DNA of 64,000 nucleotides, from NCBI RefSeq assembly GCF_026239655.1, contig NZ_JAPIVO010000001.1, forward strand, positions 868,001 through 932,000. Reading direction: 5' to 3'. The position numbers were made by a program, and so were the translations under genes. The DNA is from Pedobacter sp. MR2016-24 (GTDB lineage: Bacteria; Bacteroidota; Bacteroidia; Sphingobacteriales; Sphingobacteriaceae). Numbering within the stretch: position 1 is the stretch's first letter; the number at the start of each line of letters is the position of its first letter. The notes under the pieces were generated by a model, which searched no databases, had not been told where the DNA came from, and saw nothing but the letters and a program-made list of their open reading frames with translations. Positions 17,173-25,326 of this stretch are shown piece after piece.

Positions 17173-17834
17173 TGTTTGCATCTGAACTCATATCCAACTC
17201 CATTCCACCGCTGCGAACGTCTGACTCTGTACAGACCGCACTGGATAGATTGGCTGAGTTCAAATTATACCATTTGCCGATAGTGAATGATACCCAGTTC
17301 CTGGGTATTGTTGCTGAAGACGAATTGCTGGAAATCAGGAATACTGAAGAAGCTATCGGCGCACTTTCACTGACGATTCTTAATCCTTTTGTTTATCAGG
17401 ATGTACATGTTTATGATGTCATTAGAATATTTGATCAGTTGAAGCTTTCTATAGTGCCTGTACTGGACTACAAAAAAAACTATCTTGGAATTATTTCTGT
17501 ACACAATATACTCAGTTATAGCTCAGAGATTTATGCCGTTAAAGAGCCCGGTGGTATCATTGTGCTGGAGATTAACAACAGGAACAACTCCTTGTCGCAT
17601 ATGGCCCAGATCGTTGAAGGCGATAATGCACAGATTCTTTCTTCTTATGTACAGTCTTTCCCTGATTCCACAAAATTAGAAGTGACTTTAAAAATCAACA
17701 AAACAGAGCTTTCAGGAATTATATCTTCTTTTGAACGTTATAATTACCAGGTCAAAGCTGTATTTAACAGCACTATTACCGATAATGGTACAGAAGACAG
17801 GTATAATTCACTTATGAACTACTTAAACATATAA
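17172..17834 (+). CDS. CBS-domain protein, possible energy or nucleotide sensor
   Basis: This 220-residue soluble protein contains two CBS motifs in residues 1-120 (IPPLRTSDSVQTALDRLAEF / LPIVNDTQFLGIVAEDELL, then YQDVHVYDVIRIFDQLKLS / VPVLDYKKNYLGIISVHNIL). A C-terminal half of about 100 residues looks like a small alpha/beta, perhaps ACT-like, domain (GGIIVLEINNRNNSLSHMAQI). Tandem CBS pairs bind adenine nucleotides and regulate partners; none is evident here. It overlaps the hydrolase by 1 nt and precedes nadK by 61 nt. Confidence 0.88.
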   Translation: MFASELISNSIPPLRTSDSVQTALDRLAEFKLYHLPIVNDTQFLGIVAEDELLEIRNTEEAIGALSLTILNPFVYQDVHVYDVIRIFDQLKLSIVPVLDYKKNYLGIISVHNILSYSSEIYAVKEPGGIIVLEINNRNNSLSHMAQIVEGDNAQILSSYVQSFPDSTKLEVTLKINKTELSGIISSFERYNYQVKAVFNSTITDNGTEDRYNSLMNYLNI

Positions 17835-17895
17835 TTCCGGTATGGAATCTGGTTTATATACGCTTCATCACCTATAAAAATTCAAATTTATTCTA

Positions 17896-18777
17896 ATGAA
17901 AATTGCAATATACGGTAGAGAGTTTAATAACAGCGTTTTACCTTTTGTTCAGGATGTATTTGATGCCTTGCAGCAGTTTGAAATTCAAACCCTGGTCTAC
18001 CACAAATATTACGAATTTATACAGGATAAAGTAAAGCTTCCGGCTAATCTGGAGACCTTCTCCAGCCATCTTGACCTGGAAAATAATGCAGATGTGTTAA
18101 TCAGCCTTGGTGGCGACGGTACCTTACTGGATACGCTGGCTTTGGTCAGAAAATCCGGCACTCCTGTTATCGGGATCAACTTCGGGCGACTGGGATTTCT
18201 GGCCAGTATCAATAAAAACGAAATTAAAACTGCTATTGAGGCCCTGCTGAACAAACAGTTTTCTATTGATAAAAGAAGCCTGCTGAATATAGAGTCCAAA
18301 CACCATCTTTTCGGAGAAGAAAATTTCGCATTGAATGATATAACTATTCATAGACGTGATAATACGGCGATGATGATCATACATGCGTATATGAATGATG
18401 AGTTTATCAATTCATATTGGGCAGATGGATTGATCATTGCCACTCCTACAGGTTCCACGGCTTACTCTTTGAGTTGCGGCGGACCAATTATATTCCCAAG
18501 TTCACAAAATTTTGTAATTACTCCCATTGCTCCGCATAACCTGAATGTACGTCCGGTCATTATTCCTGATGATGTAAATTTAAGGTTTGAAGTGGAAGCC
18601 AGAAGTACCAAGTTTCTCGTATCTTGTGATTCAAGAACGGCTACAGTAGACCGCTCTGTGAAAATAACGATTAGTAAGGCTGATTTTTATGTGAACCTGA
18701 TCAGGTTAAATAATGAAAGTTACCTGACTACATTAAGGAATAAATTACTTTGGGGTATCGATACCCGTAATTATTAA
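17896..18777 (+). CDS. nadK: NAD kinase
   Basis: This 293-residue enzyme phosphorylates NAD to NADP. It shows GGDGT at 72-76 (nucleotide binding and catalysis), GRLGFLA, the LNDITIHRR block, and the second conserved region TPTGSTAYSLSCGGPI with PIAPHNLNVRP. The stop is 1 nt before the porG-like gene. In this cluster nadK links the CBS protein to genes for outer-membrane assembly, an order I recall as conserved in Bacteroidota. Confidence 0.96.
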   Translation: MKIAIYGREFNNSVLPFVQDVFDALQQFEIQTLVYHKYYEFIQDKVKLPANLETFSSHLDLENNADVLISLGGDGTLLDTLALVRKSGTPVIGINFGRLGFLASINKNEIKTAIEALLNKQFSIDKRSLLNIESKHHLFGEENFALNDITIHRRDNTAMMIIHAYMNDEFINSYWADGLIIATPTGSTAYSLSCGGPIIFPSSQNFVITPIAPHNLNVRPVIIPDDVNLRFEVEARSTKFLVSCDSRTATVDRSVKITISKADFYVNLIRLNNESYLTTLRNKLLWGIDTRNY

Positions 18778-18778
18778 G

Positions 18779-19576
18779 ATGAGGTTTATAAAGGTTTTAT
18801 CGTCTGTTTTTCTGTTCATTGCGGCTACTGTTGCTTCACAGGCACAAACTATGGAGGTTGGTGTAAATGTTGGTGCTGCGGGTTATATGGGAGACTTAAA
18901 TCAGACTAATCCGTTCGACTTCAGTGGAATTGCTTTTGGTGGTTTTGTGAAAGCTAACCTGGATCCGTATTGGGCAATTGGCATCCATTATAATCATGGC
19001 AGAGTGAAAGACAACGACGCTTTTTCAGCTAATGCCGATTTCAGGGCAAGAAATCTGAATTTCTCCACTCCTCTGAATGAACTGAGTCTGCAGGTTGACT
19101 TTAACTTCCTTGAATACTTTGCAGGAGGTGGAACTAAAGGTTTTACACCTTATATTTTTACGGGAGTCGGAGGTGTATTATTTAATCCCAAAGCAGTTTA
19201 TCAGGATCAGGAATACCAGTTGCGCTACTATGAGACAGAAGGAAAATCCTATAAAAATTATGCGCTAAGTATTCCCTATGGAGTGGGCGTAAAGTACCGC
19301 ATTGCAGACCGTTTGGGGCTATTTTCCCAATTGGGCTACCGCACCGTAAGTTCTGATTATCTGGATGATGTGGGTGATAAATATCCCCTAAATGCTGTTT
19401 ATGGTGCAGTTGACGCTGATCATCAGCAGCGGATTAACCTGTCCAACCCTTCCGCCTTTCCGGAAAGAATGAATCCTGGTGGACAGCGGGGAGATTTTGT
19501 TAAAAAAGATACCTATTTCTTTTTCCATATAGGCATTTCATATACCTTCCTGTCCGACAAATGTTTTACCTTTTGA
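18779..19576 (+). CDS. porG: DUF6089 family protein, PorG-like T9SS outer-membrane component
   Basis: The 265-residue protein has a signal peptide (MRFIKVLSSVFLFIAATVASQAQ) and a predicted small beta-barrel starting MEVGVNVGAAGYMGDLNQ and ending FFFHIGISYTFLSDKCFTF. This MGDL.../NP...G pattern is the DUF6089 family, to which PorG of the type IX machinery belongs. The nadK / porG / uppS / bamA / skp order supports the assignment. PorG is thought to anchor the periplasmic PorK/PorN ring at the outer membrane. The family name is fairly sure; orthology to PorG is inferred. Confidence 0.75.
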   Translation: MRFIKVLSSVFLFIAATVASQAQTMEVGVNVGAAGYMGDLNQTNPFDFSGIAFGGFVKANLDPYWAIGIHYNHGRVKDNDAFSANADFRARNLNFSTPLNELSLQVDFNFLEYFAGGGTKGFTPYIFTGVGGVLFNPKAVYQDQEYQLRYYETEGKSYKNYALSIPYGVGVKYRIADRLGLFSQLGYRTVSSDYLDDVGDKYPLNAVYGAVDADHQQRINLSNPSAFPERMNPGGQRGDFVKKDTYFFFHIGISYTFLSDKCFTF

Positions 19577-19782
19577 TGCCGGCTTCCGCCGTACTGTAAA
19601 GCTGTATAAATTTATGGTAGAAATAAACAAATAACTTATAACTTTGGCCTCTTGTTTCAGGGGATGCAGACTAACAATTTGATTAACAAATTATTAAAAT
19701 GGGCATTATAGGTGCCGATCTTTATAAAATCAATGTTGATTCTTTTGAATGTTAGACATTTTAGCCATATTTGCACAAATAC

Positions 19783-20523
19783 ATGGGATTTAAAGAACAA
19801 ATCGATAAAAATCGTTTACCGGAGCACATTGCCATTATCATGGATGGTAACGGCAGGTGGGCGAAAAATCAAGGTAAATTCAGGTCTTTCGGTCATGAAA
19901 GCGGAGTTTTATCTGTGAAAGATATTGTAGAAGGATGTGCTGAAATAGGTATAAAATATCTTACTATCTATGCTTTTTCTACAGATAACTGGAACAGACC
20001 TGTTGAAGAAGTGAATGCATTGATGGAGCTTTTTATAGCAACTATCAACAATGAAACTGACACGCTTAATGCCAATAATATCCGGTTAAATGCCATTGGT
20101 GATATTGCCTCTTTACCTCAGCAATGCATTGAAGATTTAAAAAGCGCAATGGATAAAACTGCAAATAATACCACCTGCACACTTACTCTTGCCTTGAGTT
20201 ACAGTGCCAAGTGGGAGATCCTGGATGCAGCAAAAAAACTGGCTAAACAGGTGCAGGATCAGCAGCTCACTATTGATGAGATTACTGAGGTTAAATTTTC
20301 TTCTCAATTAACAACTGTAGACATGCCGGATCCGGAACTGATGATCAGAACCAGTGGCGAACACAGAATCAGTAACTTCTTATTATGGCAAATGGCCTAT
20401 ACCGAATTATATTTCACTGAAAAATTATGGCCTGATTTCAGGAGAGAAGACCTTTTTGAAGCTATTGTAGACTACCAGAAACGCGAGCGTCGCTTCGGTA
20501 AAATTAGTGAACAGTTGAACTAA
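19783..20523 (+). CDS. uppS: Isoprenyl (undecaprenyl) diphosphate synthase
   Basis: I choose ATG 19783 (MGFKEQIDKNRLPEHIAIIM, 246 residues); an in-frame TTG 12 nt earlier overlaps the promoter-like CATATTTG. Catalytic Asp21 lies in IIMDGNGRWA. IYAFSTDNWNRP and the C-terminal LMIRTSGEHRISNFLLWQ and FTEKLWPDF blocks are typical cis-prenyltransferase regions. It makes the C55 lipid carrier for peptidoglycan and O-antigen synthesis at the inner membrane. It lies upstream of bamA, as in many bacteria. Confidence 0.96.
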   Translation: MGFKEQIDKNRLPEHIAIIMDGNGRWAKNQGKFRSFGHESGVLSVKDIVEGCAEIGIKYLTIYAFSTDNWNRPVEEVNALMELFIATINNETDTLNANNIRLNAIGDIASLPQQCIEDLKSAMDKTANNTTCTLTLALSYSAKWEILDAAKKLAKQVQDQQLTIDEITEVKFSSQLTTVDMPDPELMIRTSGEHRISNFLLWQMAYTELYFTEKLWPDFRREDLFEAIVDYQKRERRFGKISEQLN

Positions 20524-20586
20524 TTTTACTTTTAACACTTTTTAACATGTGTTTAAATTAACTTAGCAACGTTTTTTAGATTGTAA

Positions 20587-23127
20587 ATGAAAAGAATATA
20601 CCAACTCATATTATTGTTATTGGTCGGCTTACCGACAATGGCACAAATTACCCGTCCACAGTCGAATCCTGCTACCCCCAGCTTAAAAGTTAAAGGCACG
20701 GATTTAGATTATTTTCAACCTAAGGAATATATAATAGGAGGAACAACTTTAAGTGGTGCAAAGTTTATTGATAAAGAAGTTATTATCACACTTTCTAAAT
20801 TAATAAAAGGTGAAAGGATTTTACTGCCAGGCGAAGCTACTTCTGCAGCAATAAAAACACTATGGTCGCAGGGATTGTTTGATGATGTAGAATTGAATAT
20901 TGATAAAATAGTGGAAGACACTGTTTACTTTGACATTCAGGTGGTGGAACGTCCGCGTTTAAGCTCATTCGAACTTAACGGACTGACCAAATCTCAGAAA
21001 ACGGATATTACCGAAAAACTGAATTCAAAATCGGGGAAAACGATCATCAATGAGAATACTTACAATAGTACCACCGGTACGATCAATAAGTACCTCGCAG
21101 AAAAGGGATATTTTTTCACTAAGATAGAATACAAAACAAAACCAGATCCTAATATGGAGAATGGAGTTGTTTTACAGGTTTTTGTAGATAGAGGCCGTAA
21201 GGTTAAAGTCCATGAGGTATTATTTACGGGGAATAAAGATTTCAAATCTTCTCAACTGCGTAAATATCTCAAGAAAACCAAGCAGCAGGCATTTTATAAA
21301 GTATTTGGTTCCGGTAAATTCAGCAAGGAGAAATACGAAGAAGATAAGGAAAAGCTGATTGCTAAAATGCAGGAAAAAGGTTACCGTGATGCGGTAATCA
21401 TTAAGGATACTACGTATAAATACAATGAAAAATCTATAGGTGTTAAAATAGATCTTTATGAAGGACCTAAATATTATGTTGGTAATATCAGCTGGACCGG
21501 AAATGCAAAGTATGCTACAAAAGATTTAACAAAAGTATTGGGTATAGAAAAGGGGGAGATTTTCAGTGAGGAGAAGTTGAATGTTAAATTACACGGTAAT
21601 GGTGCTGAGAGTGATGATGTGTCGAGTATATATCTGAACGATGGTTACCTGACTTTTAACGTTGAGCCTGTACAAACTAAGATTTATAATGATACAGTAG
21701 ACCTGGAAATCAGAATCTATGAAGGTCCGCAGTACACGAACAACAGGATTACGGTAAAAGGTAATACGATTACAAATGACCGTGTAGTATTGCGTGAGGT
21801 ACGTACAAAACCGGGAGATAAATTCTCTAAAGAAGCACTGGTACGTACGGTAAGGGATCTTGGTCAGTTAGGAAACTTTGATGAATCCAAAACTGTGCCT
21901 ACGCCTAAGCCAAACCCTTCTGATGGTACTGTTGATATTGAATATGCTGTAGAAGAAAAACCTTCTGATCAGGTGGAGTTATCTGGTGGTTTTGGTGGTG
22001 GCCGTGTAATTGGTACTATCGGACTAACGTTTAACAACTTCTCTTTAAGAAATATTCTGAACCCTAAAGCTTATCGCCCGCTTCCAAAAGGAGATGGACA
22101 GAAATTGAGTTTGCGCGGTCAAACAAATGGTAAATACTACCAGTCTTACAGTTTCTCTTTCTCAGAGCCATGGTTAGGTGGAAAGAAACCGGTTAGTTTT
22201 GGTTTAAGTGCTTTTACTTCGTTGCAGTCGAACAATGTTACAGGCGCTCAGGGAACCAAAATACGTTTAAATGGTGTTACTGTCAGTTTAGGTAGAAAAT
22301 TGAACTGGCCGGATAACTATTTCCAGTTGGTTCACTCCATCAATGCACAACAGTATATCCTGAATAATTATGGTGGTTACCTGTTCAGTACCGGTACTTC
22401 ATATAACTTTAACTTAACACAGGAATTTAGCAGGGATTCGAGGAATTCACCGATTTTCCCTACAGAAGGTTCGTATTTCAAATTCACTATCCAGGCTACG
22501 CCACCATATTCATTACTAAATAACACGAACTATGCAACAGCATCGGACAAACAACGTTATAGGTTCACTGAATATCACAAATGGAAATTTGAAGGACAGT
22601 GGTTCCAGAGATTAGCCGGTAAGTTTGTGGTTAAAGCTCAGGCTCAGTTTGGCTTCTTGGGCTTGTATAATAAAGCTGTTGGTCAGTCTGCCTTTGAAAG
22701 ATTTAAGTTAGGTGGAGATGGTATGCAGGGATTTGACTTCCTTCAGGGATCTGAATTGATTACAATGCGTGGTTATGCTAATAATGTGGTTATCCCGGTT
22801 GGAGCGGATGTGAATACAGCGAGACAATCTGGTAGTCCGATCTTCAGTAAATATGTAATGGAATTACGTTATCCTGTTATTGCCAGTCAGTCTGCAACAG
22901 CATATCTGATTGGATTTGCAGAGGGTGGAAATACATGGAACAGGTTTGCTGATTTCAATCCATTTAACGTTAGAAGGTCTGCAGGTATTGGAGCTAGAAT
23001 ATTTTTACCGATATTTGGAATGTTGGGTATAGATTACGGACATGCATTTGATAATATTCCGGGAATCAGAGATGCTAAACAAAACTTTACATTCAGTATT
23101 GCTCAGCAATTGGGAGGATTTAATTAA
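20587..23127 (+). CDS. bamA: Outer-membrane protein assembly factor BamA
   Basis: This 846-residue protein has a signal peptide (MKRIYQLILLLLVGLPTMAQ), then five POTRA-like repeats up to about residue 455 (for example FELNGLTKSQKTDITEKL and EVLFTGNKDFKSSQLRKYL). A 16-strand Omp85 barrel follows, beginning VELSGGFGGGRVIGTIGL. The barrel contains the conserved DRYRF-like lid region (KQRYRFTEYHKW), MRGY and a C-terminal strand ending in hydrophobic residues. BamA inserts beta-barrel proteins into the outer membrane. Two Skp-type chaperone genes follow at once. Confidence 0.96.
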   Translation: MKRIYQLILLLLVGLPTMAQITRPQSNPATPSLKVKGTDLDYFQPKEYIIGGTTLSGAKFIDKEVIITLSKLIKGERILLPGEATSAAIKTLWSQGLFDDVELNIDKIVEDTVYFDIQVVERPRLSSFELNGLTKSQKTDITEKLNSKSGKTIINENTYNSTTGTINKYLAEKGYFFTKIEYKTKPDPNMENGVVLQVFVDRGRKVKVHEVLFTGNKDFKSSQLRKYLKKTKQQAFYKVFGSGKFSKEKYEEDKEKLIAKMQEKGYRDAVIIKDTTYKYNEKSIGVKIDLYEGPKYYVGNISWTGNAKYATKDLTKVLGIEKGEIFSEEKLNVKLHGNGAESDDVSSIYLNDGYLTFNVEPVQTKIYNDTVDLEIRIYEGPQYTNNRITVKGNTITNDRVVLREVRTKPGDKFSKEALVRTVRDLGQLGNFDESKTVPTPKPNPSDGTVDIEYAVEEKPSDQVELSGGFGGGRVIGTIGLTFNNFSLRNILNPKAYRPLPKGDGQKLSLRGQTNGKYYQSYSFSFSEPWLGGKKPVSFGLSAFTSLQSNNVTGAQGTKIRLNGVTVSLGRKLNWPDNYFQLVHSINAQQYILNNYGGYLFSTGTSYNFNLTQEFSRDSRNSPIFPTEGSYFKFTIQATPPYSLLNNTNYATASDKQRYRFTEYHKWKFEGQWFQRLAGKFVVKAQAQFGFLGLYNKAVGQSAFERFKLGGDGMQGFDFLQGSELITMRGYANNVVIPVGADVNTARQSGSPIFSKYVMELRYPVIASQSATAYLIGFAEGGNTWNRFADFNPFNVRRSAGIGARIFLPIFGMLGIDYGHAFDNIPGIRDAKQNFTFSIAQQLGGFN

Positions 23128-23135
23128 TAGAGATT

Positions 23136-23663
23136 ATGAAAAAAGTTATTTTAATAGGATTTTTAGTTTTTGCAGGATTTGGCGCTTTTGCACAGAAGTT
23201 TGCCTATGTGGATACGGAATATATTCTTAAAAATTTGCCGGAATATAAGTCGTCCCAAAACCAGCTGAACGTTTTGTCTCAGCAATGGCAGAAAGATGTT
23301 GACGCTAACTTTACGGCAATCGATAAAATGTACAAAGCTTATCAGGCTGATCAGGTTTTATTGACTGATGATATGCGTAAACGCAGGGAGAACGATATCA
23401 TTGAAAAAGAAAAAGAGGCTAAAGAATTCCAGCGTCAGAAATTTGGTCCGGATGGAGAACTTTTCCAGACACGTAGTAAATTGCTGAAACCGATTCAGGA
23501 TAAAGTGACTGCAGTGATTGCTGATCTTGCCAAGTCTAAATTCCTTGATTTCATTTTTGACAAAAGCAGTGAAGCTACGATGATGATTTATTCCAGTAGC
23601 AATTATGACTTAAGTAATGATGTTATCATTAAATTGGGTTATAAACCAGGGACAGTTAAATAA
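23136..23663 (+). CDS. OmpH/Skp-family periplasmic chaperone (first copy)
   Basis: This 175-residue protein has a signal peptide (MKKVILIGFLVFAGFGAFAQ), then KFAYVDTEYILKNLPEY and a long helical segment rich in Lys/Glu/Gln, as in the tentacle helices of trimeric Skp. The C-terminal half returns to a short core (VIADLAKSKFLDFIFDKSS). It would hold unfolded outer-membrane proteins between the Sec machinery and BamA. It is 8 nt downstream of bamA, so cotranscription is likely. Confidence 0.92.
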   Translation: MKKVILIGFLVFAGFGAFAQKFAYVDTEYILKNLPEYKSSQNQLNVLSQQWQKDVDANFTAIDKMYKAYQADQVLLTDDMRKRRENDIIEKEKEAKEFQRQKFGPDGELFQTRSKLLKPIQDKVTAVIADLAKSKFLDFIFDKSSEATMMIYSSSNYDLSNDVIIKLGYKPGTVK

Positions 23664-23706
23664 ACACACATAAATAAATTTAAAACCATTATTAAGAACA
23701 ATAGAA

Positions 23707-24276
23707 ATGAGAAAGTTAATTAACGTATTTTTTGTAGCAGCTGGCTTATTGTTTACTGCTAATGTTGCCAGTGCCCAACAAAAAATTGCACACCTGGATT
23801 CTGAATCAATTTTTGCAAGTATGCCTGAAGCGAAAACTGCTACAGCTTCTCTGGAAACTCTTCAGAAACAAAAACAAGCTGAAATTGAAAAAATGCAGGC
23901 AGAATACACAACTAAGTATGAAGCTGCTGTTGCAAAAAACAAAACATTGAGCGAAGCCAATAAAGAAATTGTTGGTAAAGAATTACAAGCAATGGGTGTT
24001 GAATTAGATGATATGAAAAAACGTATCGGTGAAGCAACTCAGAAAGCGCAACAAGATATCGCTACTAAACAAGGCGAACTGTTGGCTCCGTTAAACACTA
24101 AATTTATCACAGCGGTTAAAGCGGTATCTAAAGAAAAAGGATATGCTTACGTATTTGATATCTCTTCACAACAAGGTGCAAACAACCTGTTGGCATGGGA
24201 AGGTGGTGATGATGTTACTGCTGCTGTTAAAGCTAAATTAGGTATCTCGGCAACTGCTGCAGCACCAAAAAAATAA
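23707..24276 (+). CDS. OmpH/Skp-family periplasmic chaperone (second copy)
   Basis: The 189-residue protein has a signal peptide ending ANVASA|Q, a core start KIAHLDSESIFASMPEA, and long helices (TLQKQKQAEIEKMQAEYTTK) before a closing EKGYAYVFDISSQQG strand. It is a paralogue of the preceding gene. Its Ala/Pro/Lys tail (ISATAAAPKK) is specific to this copy. Two adjacent Skp paralogues after bamA are usual in Bacteroidota. The operon ends with a strong terminator 21 nt downstream. Confidence 0.92.
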   Translation: MRKLINVFFVAAGLLFTANVASAQQKIAHLDSESIFASMPEAKTATASLETLQKQKQAEIEKMQAEYTTKYEAAVAKNKTLSEANKEIVGKELQAMGVELDDMKKRIGEATQKAQQDIATKQGELLAPLNTKFITAVKAVSKEKGYAYVFDISSQQGANNLLAWEGGDDVTAAVKAKLGISATAAAPKK

Positions 24277-24297
24277 TCTTAAAAAAATGTTAAATTG

Positions 24298-24332
24298 CGG
24301 GGCCGGGATATATATCCCGGCCCCGTTTTTTT
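24298..24332 (+). terminator. Rho-independent terminator of the bamA-skp operon, abutting murI
   Basis: A perfect 28-nt palindrome (24298-24325, CGGGGCCGGGATAT mirrored) is followed by seven T. It is the most GC-rich hairpin in the window. The T-run ends 3 nt before the murI ATG. Confidence 0.9.
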
Positions 24333-24335
24333 GTT

Positions 24336-25166
24336 ATGATACATAAAAAATCTATAGGTATTTTTGATTCAGGTTATGGTGGGCTGACCGTATTTAAGGC
24401 AATTGCCAATAAACTTCCTGATTACAATTATATCTACCTGGGAGATAATGCCCGCGCTCCTTATGGAGACCATTCTTACGAAACTGTTTACCAGTATACA
24501 CTGGAATGTGTGGAATGGTTATTTGAACAGGGATGTCCCCTGGTTATTCTGGCCTGTAATACCGCATCGGCTAAAGCGCTGCGTACTATTCAGCAAAAAG
24601 TACTTCCGGTAAAGTACCCACACCATCGCGTATTGGGTGTTATAAGGCCCACAGCAGAAGTGATCGGAAACTATACTGCTTCTGGTAAGATTGGTGTAAT
24701 GGGGACGAGAGGAACGATCAATTCTGAGTCTTATCCGATAGAGATCCACAAGTTTTTTCCTGAACTGGATGTGGTTCAGCAAAGCTGCCCGATGTGGGTA
24801 CCTTTAATTGAAAATAATGAACACCTGCAGGAAGGGGCTGATTATTTTGTGCAGGAATACATGGACCAGTTACTGGAAAAATCTCCGGATATTGATGCCA
24901 TACTTTTGGCCTGCACACATTATCCTTTACTGATCCCAAAAATCAGTAAATTATTGCCGGAGGGTTTCAAACTGATTGCACAGGGGGATATCGTAGCAGA
25001 CAGTCTGTCGCTCTATCTGGTCAACCATCCTGAAATAGAGGAGCTGCTGAACAAGGACGGAGAGAAACAATTTTTTACGTCCGGTGATCACCTGGTCTTC
25101 GATAAAAATGCATCCATATTTTTTGATAAAGAAGTGATGTCGCAACAAATAAATCTTAAGATTTAG
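24336..25166 (+). CDS. murI: Glutamate racemase
   Basis: The 276-residue enzyme converts L- to D-glutamate for peptidoglycan. IGIFDSGYGGLTVF is the N-terminal motif, Cys74 in LACNTASA and Cys193 in LACTHYPLL are the two catalytic cysteines, and GDNARAPYG is the substrate loop. The start is fixed by the family N-terminus, which leaves almost no room between it and the upstream terminator. The gene must therefore either have a transcript that starts at or inside the hairpin or depend on read-through. Confidence 0.96.
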   Translation: MIHKKSIGIFDSGYGGLTVFKAIANKLPDYNYIYLGDNARAPYGDHSYETVYQYTLECVEWLFEQGCPLVILACNTASAKALRTIQQKVLPVKYPHHRVLGVIRPTAEVIGNYTASGKIGVMGTRGTINSESYPIEIHKFFPELDVVQQSCPMWVPLIENNEHLQEGADYFVQEYMDQLLEKSPDIDAILLACTHYPLLIPKISKLLPEGFKLIAQGDIVADSLSLYLVNHPEIEELLNKDGEKQFFTSGDHLVFDKNASIFFDKEVMSQQINLKI

Positions 25167-25301
25167 GTTTTTATTTTAGAATTAAATTACGATATAGAAA
25201 GCTGTTCTTCTGCCTTTAAGGTACTGAAAACGCCTGTTTTTTGATAAGTCAGAATAATGAAAGATTATACTTCTTTCTAGGTTCTGATTATTATTAACGG
25301 T

Positions 25302-25309
25302 AAATTTGC
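25302..25309 (+). promoter_or_regulatory. -7 promoter box for the PurF-like gene
   Basis: TAAATTTG, a full TAnnTTTG match, 17 nt before the ATG at 25327. Immediately upstream an imperfect hairpin pairs TCAGAA with TTCTGA and GAAAG with CTTTC around a short loop (about 25248-25287). Confidence 0.55.
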
Positions 25310-25326
25310 CGCTCAATTAACACACA

